Shown piece by piece: positions 9,941 to 19,100 of a stretch of DNA of 64,000 bases. The DNA is from Cladobotryum mycophilum (taxonomy: Eukaryota; Ascomycota; Sordariomycetes; Hypocreales; Hypocreaceae): the NCBI GenBank assembly GCA_036429605.1, contig JAVFKD010000010.1, positions 496,001-560,000 on the forward strand, read 5' to 3'. The position numbers and the translations under genes were made by a program. The first letter of the stretch is position 1, and each line of letters opens with the position of its first letter. Under the pieces are notes generated by a model. The model was not told the origin of the DNA and searched no databases. It was given only the letters and a program-made list of their open reading frames with translations.

Positions 9941-11226
9941 CCCTTGGTCACAACAAATCCCAGAAAGCTAGTTTCCTTTACAGAAAAGTCACATTTCTCT
10001 GGGTTGACATACAGGTCCGCCTTCTCTAGTCGTTTGAGTACGCTGCGAACGTGCTGCTCATGGTCTTCGGGGTTCTTGCTATATATCAGTATATCATCCA
10101 GGTATACTATACATATCGCATCAACGAGCCCCTCAAGGGCCTCGTTGATGTATTCCTGGAAGGTCGCAGGGGCATTAACAAGGCCGAATGGCATAACTTG
10201 GTATTCGAAATGCCCGTATCTGCACCGGAAAGCTGTTTTCCACTCATCACCCTTATGGATGCGTATCCTATGATAAGCATCTTTCATATCCAACTTCGTG
10301 AATACAGAAGCTTGCCGCAATCTCTCAAGGATCTCGCTGATAAGCGGCAGTGGGGCCTTATTCTTAACTGTTATCTTATTAAGGCCACGATAGTCAACGC
10401 ATAGCCTTAGTTTTCCATTTGGCTTTGGCACGAAAAGCACGGGGGCGCCGGCCGGGCTTGTGGATCGCCTTATCCAGCCCTTCTCCAATGCATCCTGAAT
10501 ATACTCTCGGAGTGTTTCTAGCTCCTTCTCTGCGAGGTTGTAGATAGGTCCCCACGGCGGAGTCTTCCCTGGTTCTACGTCGATCTTATGTGTGCGGCCG
10601 CTGAGCTTTGCCAGCTTTCTTGCTTCAACCATATCAAATAACTTCGTATACTCAGGGTAAAGGTCTTCCCACTTCCTCGCAGCTTTCTCGTTGCTTGGTT
10701 GCTCCGGCCTTGGAGGTCCTGGCGATTGTAGCACTAGGTTCTTAAAGTCACGGGCTAATGCCTCCTGCGGGTCCTCCGTTGTGTGAGTTAACACATAGGT
10801 CGCCCGTGCCTCTAGCTTGGCCCGGCGGAATGCCTTCGGCGTAGTAACAAGTTCGCAGTTGTCACGGCTCGGGGGATGTACCCAGAAGTTGTCTTCCCAA
10901 TTTAATATCCACGGGTTATGTTCGTTAAACCATGGTTTGCCGAGGATAAGGGGTTCAAACGGGATCTCTGCGATGACGAAGGGAACCTTCCGGATCTTCG
11001 CTATACCACTGCTATCGGTGATTTTCATCACAACCTCCACTTCACCGTACACCTGTATCGGGTTTCGTTGCACGTCCACAACCATCTCTGTTGTGGGCTT
11101 TATCCTTGGCTTCACGTTCTCGGGGAGCAAGCCTATGTGCATTAGGTTTGCTCGTGAGCCGGTATCTCCCAGTGCACTCGCTGCTTGCCACTGGTTTGCT
11201 CGCCGAATGCTGGTCTTAATAATCAT
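9877..11226 (-). CDS. pol: Pol part 1: aspartic protease and reverse transcriptase
   Basis: The frame encodes the retropepsin active site DTGS at residues 21-24 and reverse transcriptase motifs LRLCVDYRGLN (274-284), MPFGLVNAP (345-353) and the catalytic YLDD (375-378). The ATG at 11226 lies in the same frame as the upstream gag frame, separated only by the UAG at 11248-11250. Gag-Pol could therefore be made by stop-codon readthrough. The genuine sequence ends near 9944 at VVTKG. The last 20 or so residues are out-of-frame translation past the one-base break. Confidence 0.95.
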   Translation of the reverse strand: MIIKTSIRRANQWQAASALGDTGSRANLMHIGLLPENVKPRIKPTTEMVVDVQRNPIQVYGEVEVVMKITDSSGIAKIRKVPFVIAEIPFEPLILGKPWFNEHNPWILNWEDNFWVHPPSRDNCELVTTPKAFRRAKLEARATYVLTHTTEDPQEALARDFKNLVLQSPGPPRPEQPSNEKAARKWEDLYPEYTKLFDMVEARKLAKLSGRTHKIDVEPGKTPPWGPIYNLAEKELETLREYIQDALEKGWIRRSTSPAGAPVLFVPKPNGKLRLCVDYRGLNKITVKNKAPLPLISEILERLRQASVFTKLDMKDAYHRIRIHKGDEWKTAFRCRYGHFEYQVMPFGLVNAPATFQEYINEALEGLVDAICIVYLDDILIYSKNPEDHEQHVRSVLKRLEKADLYVNPEKCDFSVKETSFLGFVVTKGVLLWSELASRLLRPGRYLRP

Positions 11227-11247
11227 ATCTTCGGCGAGCGCCTTATC

Positions 11248-12222
11248 CTACTTGCGGATACCTCGGACCTCAGTGGCGTTAGGGTTTGTGGCCGGGGTCT
11301 CGGTGTTTCCTCGCTGCGACCTCTCTACTCCTCCTGCCATTGCTAACTGCGAGTTCGGGCACGAGGAGGCGTAATGTCCTTGCTGCTTACACGCCCAACA
11401 GGTGATATCAGGGTAGTCCCTCTTCGCTCCACTGCCTCGAACCACCGGTTCTATATGATCGCTCTGATCGCCCTTCGAGGTCTCTGCGTCCTTGCTGTAT
11501 AGGCTCTTCGGGGCCATGTCCCTATCGTTGTTATCGTTCCGGGGCGGGTTTCTCTCGCGGCCCCTGTTTGTGTAAGTAACGCCCCTTTCTGCTTGGTAGC
11601 TTCGTGTGCTATAGTGGGTATTGGATTCGACGCGTTCCCCTGCTTCGCGAAGCTCTTGCCAGGTCGCAGGGAGCTTAGCGCGAGTAAGCTCCGTTTTTAT
11701 CTCGGGCAATAACGTGTCTATAAAGAACGCCATACGAAGCAGAACTGGAAGTTTCTCGGGCATCTCGGCCTCGATCAGGTCCCACGTATGGATGTGTTTC
11801 TTAAACGCGGTTCCTGGTTTCTGTTGGAGGGCTCTTAGCCGCGAGGCCGCTGAGAGGGCCCTGTTTTCTTCGCTTCCAACTAGCCCTTGACAAAAGCGGA
11901 GGAATTCCTGCCATGTTGGTAAAACGTCCTTGCCGTCTAATTCTCGGCTCGTCAATAGCTTTGTCCATTCTTGCTTCGCCCTCCCTTCGAGGCCGCGACT
12001 AGCTGCTATGACCTTCGGTTCGTCCTCAGAGTATGCCCAGGGCTTCTCGCGGAATAGCAGCTTTGCTGCCATAGCAAACTCCATATACTTAGTCCACGAA
12101 TCCCCGTTAAACTTGGTCTCTACCGGATCAATTCGACGGTGGTAGTGAGCTGGTTGCGAGTTCGGGGGTCCCCGTAGCGAGATGTGAACGTTTCGTCCGC
12201 CTGAAAGAATCGGGGTGCCTCG
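11248..12222 (-). CDS. gag: Gag: capsid and CCHC nucleocapsid
   Basis: The frame is open from 12222 and has its first Met at 12084. Residues upstream of that Met (KFNGDSWTKYMEF) already look like gag, so the frame is entered from the N-terminal gag frame, not started at 12084. The capsid-like region contains LSAASRLRALQQKPG. It is followed by a zinc knuckle CWACKQQGHYASSC (C-x2-C-x4-H-x4-C). The frame ends with a UAG that is in phase with the protease-RT frame 21 nt further on. Confidence 0.9.
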   Translation of the reverse strand, partial: RGTPILSGGRNVHISLRGPPNSQPAHYHRRIDPVETKFNGDSWTKYMEFAMAAKLLFREKPWAYSEDEPKVIAASRGLEGRAKQEWTKLLTSRELDGKDVLPTWQEFLRFCQGLVGSEENRALSAASRLRALQQKPGTAFKKHIHTWDLIEAEMPEKLPVLLRMAFFIDTLLPEIKTELTRAKLPATWQELREAGERVESNTHYSTRSYQAERGVTYTNRGRERNPPRNDNNDRDMAPKSLYSKDAETSKGDQSDHIEPVVRGSGAKRDYPDITCWACKQQGHYASSCPNSQLAMAGGVERSQRGNTETPATNPNATEVRGIRK

Positions 12223-12592
12223 CTATGACTTCGTCGCGGGATCTCGTCGAGGACCCTGAGGCGACGAGGGGGCGCTCTGTTGCTAAATCCGAGTTGGCCT
12301 CATCCAATTGTCGTTTAAGGTCTCTGAGCCGACGAAGGCGTAGTGCTTCGGCTACCTGGCGTTGTAGCTGCTCCTCCTCGGTGACCTCGCTGAGGGTTGT
12401 CGACGCAGGCGTTGCTGGGCTCCCAGAGGGTATGTTCGAAGGTATTCTAAAGGTTTGTCGTACGGGTTCCTGATTCAACGCATTTTCTTCTCTTAGAAAT
12501 TCCGTAAGGTCCCCGGCCTCTGACTGCTCCCTCGCTGCTATCTCCTCGCGAGGTTCCGCGTCAAGGGCATCGTAAATTTCTTCGTTCTCCAT
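12128..12592 (-). CDS. gag: Gag N-terminal frame
   Basis: This frame of 154 aa starts 46 nt inside the 5' LTR and is acidic and coiled-coil-like (LQRQVAEALRLRRLRDLKRQ). It overlaps the capsid frame by about 95 nt, which lies in the +1 phase. Removing one base from the homopolymer at 12164-12168 would fuse them. The N-terminal frame is therefore either joined by +1 frameshifting or broken by an indel. No catalytic motif is present. Confidence 0.75.
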   Translation of the reverse strand: MENEEIYDALDAEPREEIAAREQSEAGDLTEFLREENALNQEPVRQTFRIPSNIPSGSPATPASTTLSEVTEEEQLQRQVAEALRLRRLRDLKRQLDEANSDLATERPLVASGSSTRSRDEVIARHPDSFRRTKRSHLATGTPELATSSLPPSN

Positions 12593-12627
12593 TGTGCCTC
12601 AAGCGGTCCCTATCCCAAGGTGGGTAG

Positions 12628-12638
12628 AAGAATTGACT
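12628..12638 (-). other. Candidate primer-binding site, possibly self-priming
   Basis: Directly inside the 5' LTR, after two spacer bases, the element RNA would read TCAATTCTT. No TGG.. match to a tRNA 3' end is visible there. The LTR itself carries the exact complement (element-strand AAGAATTGA, 12732-12740). Chromoviruses of the Tf1/sushi group prime reverse transcription with their own 5' end. A 9-base match in a 202-bp LTR has roughly a 1 in 1000 chance per placement. This remains inference. Confidence 0.35.
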
Positions 12639-12840
12639 TGTCAGGTTTTTGGTCACAAGGGAGTGAATGAGTGCACAATTCAGTAGCTAGGTCGTAGCTA
12701 TCTCGCAGGTAGGTCTCAATTGGTGACGGTTTCAATTCTTGCCCTTCTAATTCCTTGATCAACGGCCGCGCCTCAAGGCGCGCGCCGCTGGTCGGCGTCG
12801 GAAAAACCTTCTTCCTTCCACTCTTACACAGCTCATGACA
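12639..12840 (-). repeat. LTR, 5' copy in element orientation
   Basis: 202 bp, with the same sequence as 5623-5824 on base-by-base reading. It should contain the promoter of the element, reading leftwards. No clear TATA box is visible upstream of the suggested R start near 12740. Confidence 0.96.
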
Positions 12841-12845
12841 TGTAT
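12841..12845 (+). repeat. Target site duplication, right copy
   Basis: TGTAT, matching 5618-5622. Confidence 0.93.
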
Positions 12846-13935
12846 CTACTCCATACAGTAACCTTGGTCGTCCTCGAGTGGCACACCCCCTGTTCTTTAC
12901 CGATACAAATGTTCAACTTGATATGCTCAAACCACCCGGTCTGCCAAGGGGCGTTGATCTTCCTCTGGATGGCAAGGGTTTAGGGATAGTGGTGATTCTG
13001 AGGAGTCACCCCCTCTTGGGTGACGTATTATTTCGTCAGTCTTGCCTGCTATCTTACACTGTAGAGTCCCATGCGCCATGTGCCTCATGCTAGTTAAGCG
13101 CTTTCAAGTTATTCTGTCTCAGAAGTCATGTGAATTAGCTGGGTAGCTAGAGACATCCCCAGTCTAGCCTGCTTGACAGTTATCTTGTTAGGGACCTGTG
13201 GCCCGCCAGGTCTCTCCCCTGCACCTTGGGCATGAGCGTGATGCCGTCTATCTATCTGCCCGCATTTGTTTTCTTCGGGGAGGGTTTCCCCCTCTCTTTT
13301 TTTGCGGTTCTTGCCCGCTAGTTGGTTTGGTGGGACAAGGGTAGAGAGGGGGTCGCCTATTTACCTGCTACTAACTCTTCCTCGTCCGCACTTGTCACGT
13401 TACCAAACGCAGGCTTGCAGAGTTTAAGGATCATTACAGAGTACCTAACCAAGCACAGGGCTTCCTGTCCCATCGTCTTACTCAGCTCTCTTTGATTGGA
13501 TCGTTGATCTCCGGAGAATCCATCTTGGAGGATGGCGCACGGCACAGAGAGACACGGTACGGTACAGGAGGCGGTACACCAAACCAACCATTTGGCTCAA
13601 AATGCGCCCATATTCTAGTAGGTAGGTATGTAGATAAAAAATATCTGTACTCTATAGTAATCGTCCGTTATTAAGTAATTGATAACCTGGCCCCATACGC
13701 AGCTATGACACGTACTCCTGTTCAACGAAGCGGACTTAAGAGGGCTTGCAGTGCATTATGACACGTTGGGAGCATGAGGCTGGCTGAAGTCTGAGATAGT
13801 TTATACTATTTTGGCTAAAAGTACATGTATGTGCAACTACTACATACCCCTCATTAGAATAGCAAACCAGGGGTCTCCGTTGCAGGCGGTTAATGAATGG
13901 GGCTATTCGGGGCCAACCAAGGCAAGGCGTACAAG
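12846..13935. other. Intergenic stretch, no gene seen
   Basis: This is the right flank of the retroelement. Short frames on both strands lack recognisable domains, and I see no RNA gene. The stretch probably continues the sequence interrupted at 5622. Confidence 0.55.
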
Positions 13936-13942
13936 TATAAAA
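13936..13942 (+). promoter_or_regulatory. TATA box of the 74-aa gene
   Basis: TATAAAA lies 113 bp upstream of the ATG at 14055. It is followed by a CA/CT-rich leader ending in ACACC-ATG. Confidence 0.5.
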
Positions 13943-14054
13943 CGGACGAGACCTGCCACTATCCTAATCGCAGAATTGTGAACCATCCCTCCACACATAT
14001 ACACACATACCTTCTAGCTTCTGCGCATTCACATCACTTACAAAGCTCTACACC

Positions 14055-14433
14055 ATGAGTAGCAACGACATTAGCGGTGCCGTAAAAGGCAAGGTGGAAA
14101 CGGCGGGCGACCAGTCTGTTCTCGATAAACTTGGAGACAAGCTTTTTGGGCCGACCGCCGAGTCAACAACAAGTGTGGCTGGTAAGTTCAAAAGCCAGAG
14201 CCTCCCTGCTTGTATCATGTTATATTATCTTCATACATTAGGCAGTGTAAGAAATACGGTAGATTGATAGCTATAGATGACTCTGTTGCCCCCGATGCCG
14301 CCATTACGCCTGTAACTCAAGGCCGCCGCAGTCACCGCCGTAAGTCGACTCTAACACGGATATACATCAACTGAGAAACTAACATACCGACCTTACAGCG
14401 GACGGTCAAGATCCCTTCCACAATTCACGTTAA
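14055..14433 (+). CDS. Small 74-aa protein, two introns, unrecognised
   Basis: The exons are 14055-14181, 14277-14339 and 14399-14433. Intron 1 (95 nt) is GTAAGT..TAG. Intron 2 (59 nt) is GTAAGT..CAG with an AACTAAC branch site. Joined, they give one frame of 75 codons ending in TAA. The product starts MSSNDISGAVKGKVETAG, is hydrophilic, and ends QDPFHNSR. It has no signal peptide, membrane segment or known motif. An upstream TATA box, a good start context (CACCATG) and consistent splice phases support it. Intron 1 has an earlier AG (14241), but using it leads to a stop within nine codons. I do not recognise the family. Confidence 0.6.
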
Positions 14434-14684
14434 TATGATCGGCAGCTCTAGAGCGTCAGTGGTATTGCTGGGATTGAGAAGGAGTCTGATTGCTGCCAAC
14501 ACACTGATACGATCCACGACTCCTGTCATTGGCGGCATTTTTTTCTCTATTGGCCTCTTTGAAGGACTGAAGATGTTTTGTGAATAGCGTTTGGATCTAT
14601 AGCAATGTTCACAAAATAAGGACTAAACCATTGCGCCAATGTGAGATTGAATCTGTATAGTGCCTTGGCCAGCAAAACCTCCCA

Positions 14685-14877
14685 CCGTTCAAATTCAAAT
14701 CGTATTCAAATATACCTTGGTACATATACTAACTATCAAATCAATCATATCATATGTACTAAAAAAGCAAAGCCCTTACTAATACCTTTAGTGATACGTT
14801 TAAGTACTTACATTTGTTTGATTTGATAGTTAGTGCATGTCCCAAGGTACATTTGAATTCGATTTGAATTTGAACGG
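14685..14877. repeat. MITE-like inverted repeat with 60-bp arms
   Basis: The left arm 14685-14744 and right arm 14818-14877 are inverted copies with about five mismatches (both read CCGTTCAAATTCAAATCG inwards). A 73-bp AT-rich spacer separates them. Such a hairpin-capable, non-coding unit is what a small non-autonomous DNA transposon, or two inverted fragments, looks like. I cannot identify a target duplication with confidence. Confidence 0.65.
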
Positions 14878-15504
14878 AGTGAGTGGGAAGTTCCCACTCG
14901 CTCCGGCTTCGTTCAGGGAACTCCATGGTTGAGAAAAATCCAATCTCGTGGCCATCGAAATTGCTTTTATTCTGGCCGGAACTATTGCTGATCTGGGATC
15001 TGGAAGTACTTTTTAACCTGGCCCTGACTATTAATCTTTCTTCCCTTCTTTTTCTTTTCTTCTATTTGCCCCATCAAATAACTAATACTACGATATTACC
15101 TTGGATTATTATCGTTGTCTATGCTATTGTGTACTAGAGTCTTTAGTCTGAGTCTGTCTGAACCGGTAGACTATTCAATTCTAGTCCTACATCGCGTAAG
15201 CCTATTGTTGGACTTCCATCCATTGAATTGCCGGATATGTTGCTGTACTTTTCCATTCACATAATAACCCCAGCTAATAGTAAATGTCCCTTATCCAAAT
15301 AACTATTTCCATCAACTAATAGAGGATCTCGTCTATTTTACTCTTCATTCCTATCGTTTGAGTATTTTCTTAAGACGAGCGTGCTGCGTGATAAGATTAA
15401 TCATACAGCCATGTATAAAAACTTAGCCTGAACCTCATGAAGCTCTCTTTGCCTGAGTGATACAATCTCTTCATACGCTTCGACTGCTGGAAACCACTCA
15501 CACA
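14878..15504. other. Intergenic stretch, no gene seen
   Basis: AT-rich sequence between the inverted repeat and the 3' end of the membrane protein gene. There is no supported frame. Confidence 0.55.
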
Positions 15505-16725
15505 TTAAGCAGGGCTGCTTTCTTCATCACTAATATCCTTCGATACATTCTCAACCATTTCCGGAGGCTGTATACAATCCTCTTCATGCCGGGTCTCCCT
15601 TTGTTCTGAGAGCATAATCACCTTGGACTGCGGCATTCCGTTCGTAGGCTCTTGCTTCAACGCCATAGCGCCATTTCCTAAGCTACCGCCAATCATATCG
15701 ACTGCATTTGAATCCCTGCTTCTTGGATAACCATAGGACAATCTTCGTGATGATTCTAATTTGTCTCTTCTACGCTTATTCCAAAAGCCATAGAGAGTCG
15801 GCACGTTAACAACAATTGTAGCTGTCAGAAGCTCGGTGCTGGCCCATGCGCTGCGGTTATTTTGGTTGCGCTTGTTATTGGCGTTTATAGGAAGCCGAAT
15901 GATGGTAACAATAATAATAAAAATACCCAGTGCAAAAAGACAGGTTAGTTGGACCTTTCGCTTGCAGGATGTTTTCAAGCTTAGTATAACTGGGATGGGA
16001 AGGATAATGAGCATGACATCGGTCACGATATTAAGAGCGCCAAGAACTTTGAGCTGAAGCTGAGCTGTAATGCATAGACCTGAAGAAATGAATTAGCAGT
16101 AGACTGTTGGACATGCAAAGGGGAGGGCACATCCGGTGGTGAGGCGTTGCGAAGTAACATACCAGGATCAGGGAGAACCTGCCAATATAAATGAAAAGGC
16201 CTACATTCGCTATATGTAAGGACTTGAACAACGAGGTAGGTAGTGAAGAAAATAAAAAGAAAGATATTGATAATAAGCTTCTTGTACAATATATCAAGAA
16301 TTAACCGCCGATATAAATCTAAAAGAGCCAACTTTTGTAGCCAAAGACTATTAACATCATCATTGTTAATTTCATTGGCACAAGTCTACTTTGTACAGGA
16401 TATCTAAATCAAAACAGAAATACTCACAAGGAATTATAAAAGAATCGATTGGTAATCACGAATTTCCCCCTATTTCACGTTGATAAATCTCTTGGGATGT
16501 GAACTGGTGTGTGTTTCGATACTCCTTGGACATATTATTCGTTTCCCAACTCAGCACCACATGAATCAGAGCCAGTCGCGTCAGGGCAGCAACACACGCG
16601 CCCATAGTGAGATAATCGCCGTTATTGAATAGCTGTCCAACTACCTTCCTCCCCACTAACCGGGCTAACATAATAGCAAGGGCCAAACAACTAAACAACC
16701 AGTGGATGACAAGCGTTGGATTCAT
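15505..16725 (-). CDS. Rhodopsin-domain (Pth11-related) integral membrane protein, one-base frame break
   Basis: The exons on the minus strand are 16725-16428, 16347-16163 and 16079-15505, with introns 16348-16427 (GTGAGT) and 16080-16162 (GTATGT..CAG). The residues match the fungal rhodopsin-domain family of seven-pass plasma-membrane proteins. Recognised blocks include NNGDYLTMGA, SECRPFHLYWQVLPDPG, TDVMLIILPIPV, LGIFIIIVTIIRLP and WASTELLTATIVVNVPTLYG, then a hydrophilic cytoplasmic tail. In exon 1 the frame breaks at a five-base C run (16466-16470). One additional base would continue it into FVITNRFFYN and make the total 353 codons. The gene is either a young pseudogene or carries an assembly error. 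It lacks the CFEM domain of true Pth11. Ligand and role are unknown. Confidence 0.75.
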
Positions 16726-18821
16726 GATGGCGGGGGCGTTGGAACGACCATCTGTCTCATCCTACTGCGACTTGGGCGAAGGACAGAAATGCTAGCGATT
16801 ATAGAGGAAATGAGGAGGATGTTGGGTTAAAACCTCTGACAGCAATTGGAGGAAATAACCGTAGATAGAGGCGACAGTATCGTTGTAGATGGAAACTAGA
16901 CAGGCAGGAGATTGATTAGCATCAAGGTAAGGGCATTAAGAGGCGGGGGCTTCCTTATATGTCCCCCGTCTAGGCGAGCATACAATGCATGAGTACGATA
17001 CGGTTCTTGAGGTGAAGTCGCCGAGGTCAAATTTTCATTGACTGAGTCATGTCATGGCAAAGATAGAAAGACCTACAAACTAATACCCCCTATGCGAAGG
17101 ATGCCACAAAGGTCTGGGTGGGCGCCACGTCGCGTGGGAAACTTCAATAGCTCTCCCAAGGCTGTTTCTCGTGCTTTTCGGATCCTAGGGAGGTTGGATA
17201 TGCTAGTAGAATGAAGGGTAGCTGAGAGCGCCTTCGTCTTACATGCCACAGGGATCGGCGAGATTGACACGTGCACTTGGGGCCGCCAAATTAGACAAAA
17301 ACTCCGACCTGGTCCATGGCAAAACTCCGTATAGCAGGTTGGGGGTTTTGGCCAAGTTCAGTAGTTCCTCAAGTGTAAGCCACAGCGTGCCGGCTTCTCG
17401 ATATCCGTACTTGAGTTATACTAGCCCTTCCAATGCCGGAATGGGCGGCCGTGAATGGATACATCTTATCAATTCAGGTTTAGCTACCTCATAAATCCGC
17501 CGTGGCGTTTGTAATTATTTAAGTAACCTTTCTAATTTCTTATGCCTACTTGGTAGAGTTGGTAAGTGGCCAATGTGGGCCGCATGCTCTGGATGCGATT
17601 TCGTGGAATCGTCTACCATTGGCTTCCTCGGCAATGTCTGCGATCCCTGCTCATTATAAGAAGCCGAAACGCATGTCCTTACAAATTACGCCTTACCGCC
17701 GCCCTTGCTGAAGATGTCACCCTTGCACAATCAAATCTTCGCAGTGCCCGAGGGTCTTTGCATGTTTAACTACTGTTAGCGCTCTGAAACTGGCATGGAT
17801 AACTATTGCCAGCTGCCACTCGGACTCTTCGTTGTGTATTCGTCGGTGGCAAGCCCCTTGAATATCTCCCCAACATATCGTCCCTTGAGGCTTTGTCTGC
17901 ATTTCTGATTCCGGAGTTCCGCCATAGTTGCCGATAGGCCTCTTTAACCTCTTTGGGAACCGATTTAGGTGCATCCATACCTTTGCCAGATCCAGATGGC
18001 TGCTCCTTAGCCCTCCTCGTATCATCAAGAACTACTAATTCATGAGGTAGTTTGCCCAACTCAGTTGACAGAGTCTCCCTTGAAAAGGTTCTGAGTTACA
18101 TAAGATACTCGAGTGTATGGGTGCTACGAGTCAATGTGCCAGCAGAGGGACCCTTTCTAGATACACATCATGCGTGTTTGAACCTAATCCGGCAATCAAG
18201 GCACATGTAGTCATTTGTGGTGCAGACAGCCATTGAATCATGTTTCACGAGTTTCATGACCAATGACAGAATTGGGGGGAACGCCAAGGAGGGCGCTTGT
18301 GTTACCCCGTCGCATACAACATGATGTTTACTTTTTCTCGGACCTTAGCTCAACTCTGATCTGATTGAGATCACATGCGTACACTGAACACCTCATGGGC
18401 TCTGTATCCGACTTCTTCCAAGCTCTACTAGTAGCTCGTACGGACCTTGGAGAAATCGGTGTAATCGATGGCCTCTAATGCGCTTTTGTCGCCATTCTGC
18501 TAATGTTCATTAAGATAAATAGTGCCGCATGGCTGAAACCATTTATTTGAATCTCATCCATTTTTATATTCAATCCGTTCAAGGTGGTGTTGCGCGTGCC
18601 TCTTGAGGCAATATTCGCTTAGACGGTGTTAAGCGTGAGTCTCTCAGTTTCAAAACACTATACCCAAATTTAGTCTTTCTTCCTTTATTATATTTTTAAT
18701 ATTCGGGGTCTCTTTTCGACAACCGTATCATGCTATACTTCATTCTAGTTCTCATCCTAGTTTTCCAATCCTTCGGGTCCTTTCTTCCTTGAAAGAATAG
18801 AGGTCAAGCCATCATGGTGCC
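16726..18821. other. Intergenic stretch, one weak frame only
   Basis: A minus-strand frame at 17766-18059 (97 codons, containing EAYRQLWRNSG) is hydrophilic and could be an exon fragment. It has no start context, splice partner or recognised domain, so I do not call it a gene. Nothing else is supported. Confidence 0.4.
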
Positions 18822-19100
18822 GTTTATGAATCTCCCCCTGAACTCCGATTGGCGATCTTCGACAATGTCGAGAAGCAAAGCTACTTTAAAACTGAGAAGA
18901 AACTGGCTCCTTACGCCGCTGTGTACAAAGGGTGGCAGGAATCTTGAGAAAAGGACATTTAGCTAGCTCGTACTGGACCCCACGGACTTTGCCTACTTCA
19001 ACAACGTTCTCTGTGGTGAGGATGTGATATGCCTCCAGTACTTTCAACACATTATGCCAAAACCCGCAGTCACAGAGCTGCGGTATGGTGGCCTGAAAAC
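18822..19100 (+). pseudogene. Relic of a fungal F-box-like gene
   Basis: The frame from 18822 reads ESPPELRLAIFDNVEK and then LAPYAAVYKGWQE. This is the usual start of the large fungal F-box-like family (F-box helix, then the APYA.V...WQ..VE block). It is followed by stops (TGA, then TAG). A different frame continues with DPTDFAYFNNVL, which resembles the next block of the same family. The break plus the stops mark a decayed copy. The 3' limit is uncertain, and frames to 19445 might belong to it. Confidence 0.5.

Larger units (their letters stand above)
5623..12840 (-). mobile_element. Ty3/gypsy chromovirus LTR retrotransposon, 7218 bp
   Basis: The element is bounded by 202-bp LTRs (TGTCA..TGACA ends) that show no difference by eye, and by a TGTAT duplication, so the insertion is recent. 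Read on the minus strand the order is 5' LTR (12639-12840), primer site, gag in two overlapping frames, protease, reverse transcriptase, RNase H, integrase, C-terminal chromodomain, a 1.66 kb untranslated 3' part, polypurine tract and 3' LTR (5623-5824). This order and the chromodomain define a chromovirus (Metaviridae). Three reading-frame interruptions are present: a one-base shift in gag, an in-frame UAG between gag and pol, and a one-base shift within RT. The 3' part carries a plus-strand spliced gene (6450-7367), described separately. Base composition is balanced, without the TpA enrichment of the flank at 5150-5480. Confidence 0.97.

Noticed and set aside
10817..11374. Plus-strand frame of 185 codons
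   Set aside because: Antisense shadow of the protease/gag junction. It is low in acidic residues and has no domain.
12593..12638. tRNA-complementary primer-binding site
   Set aside because: The first bases after the LTR do not start TGG and do not match an initiator-tRNA half-molecule site that I could recognise. Self-priming is listed instead as a hypothesis.
16866..18060. Possible gene with EAYRQLWRNSG-like residues
   Set aside because: A single exon-sized frame without start, splice partner or recognised family. Left as an intergenic note.
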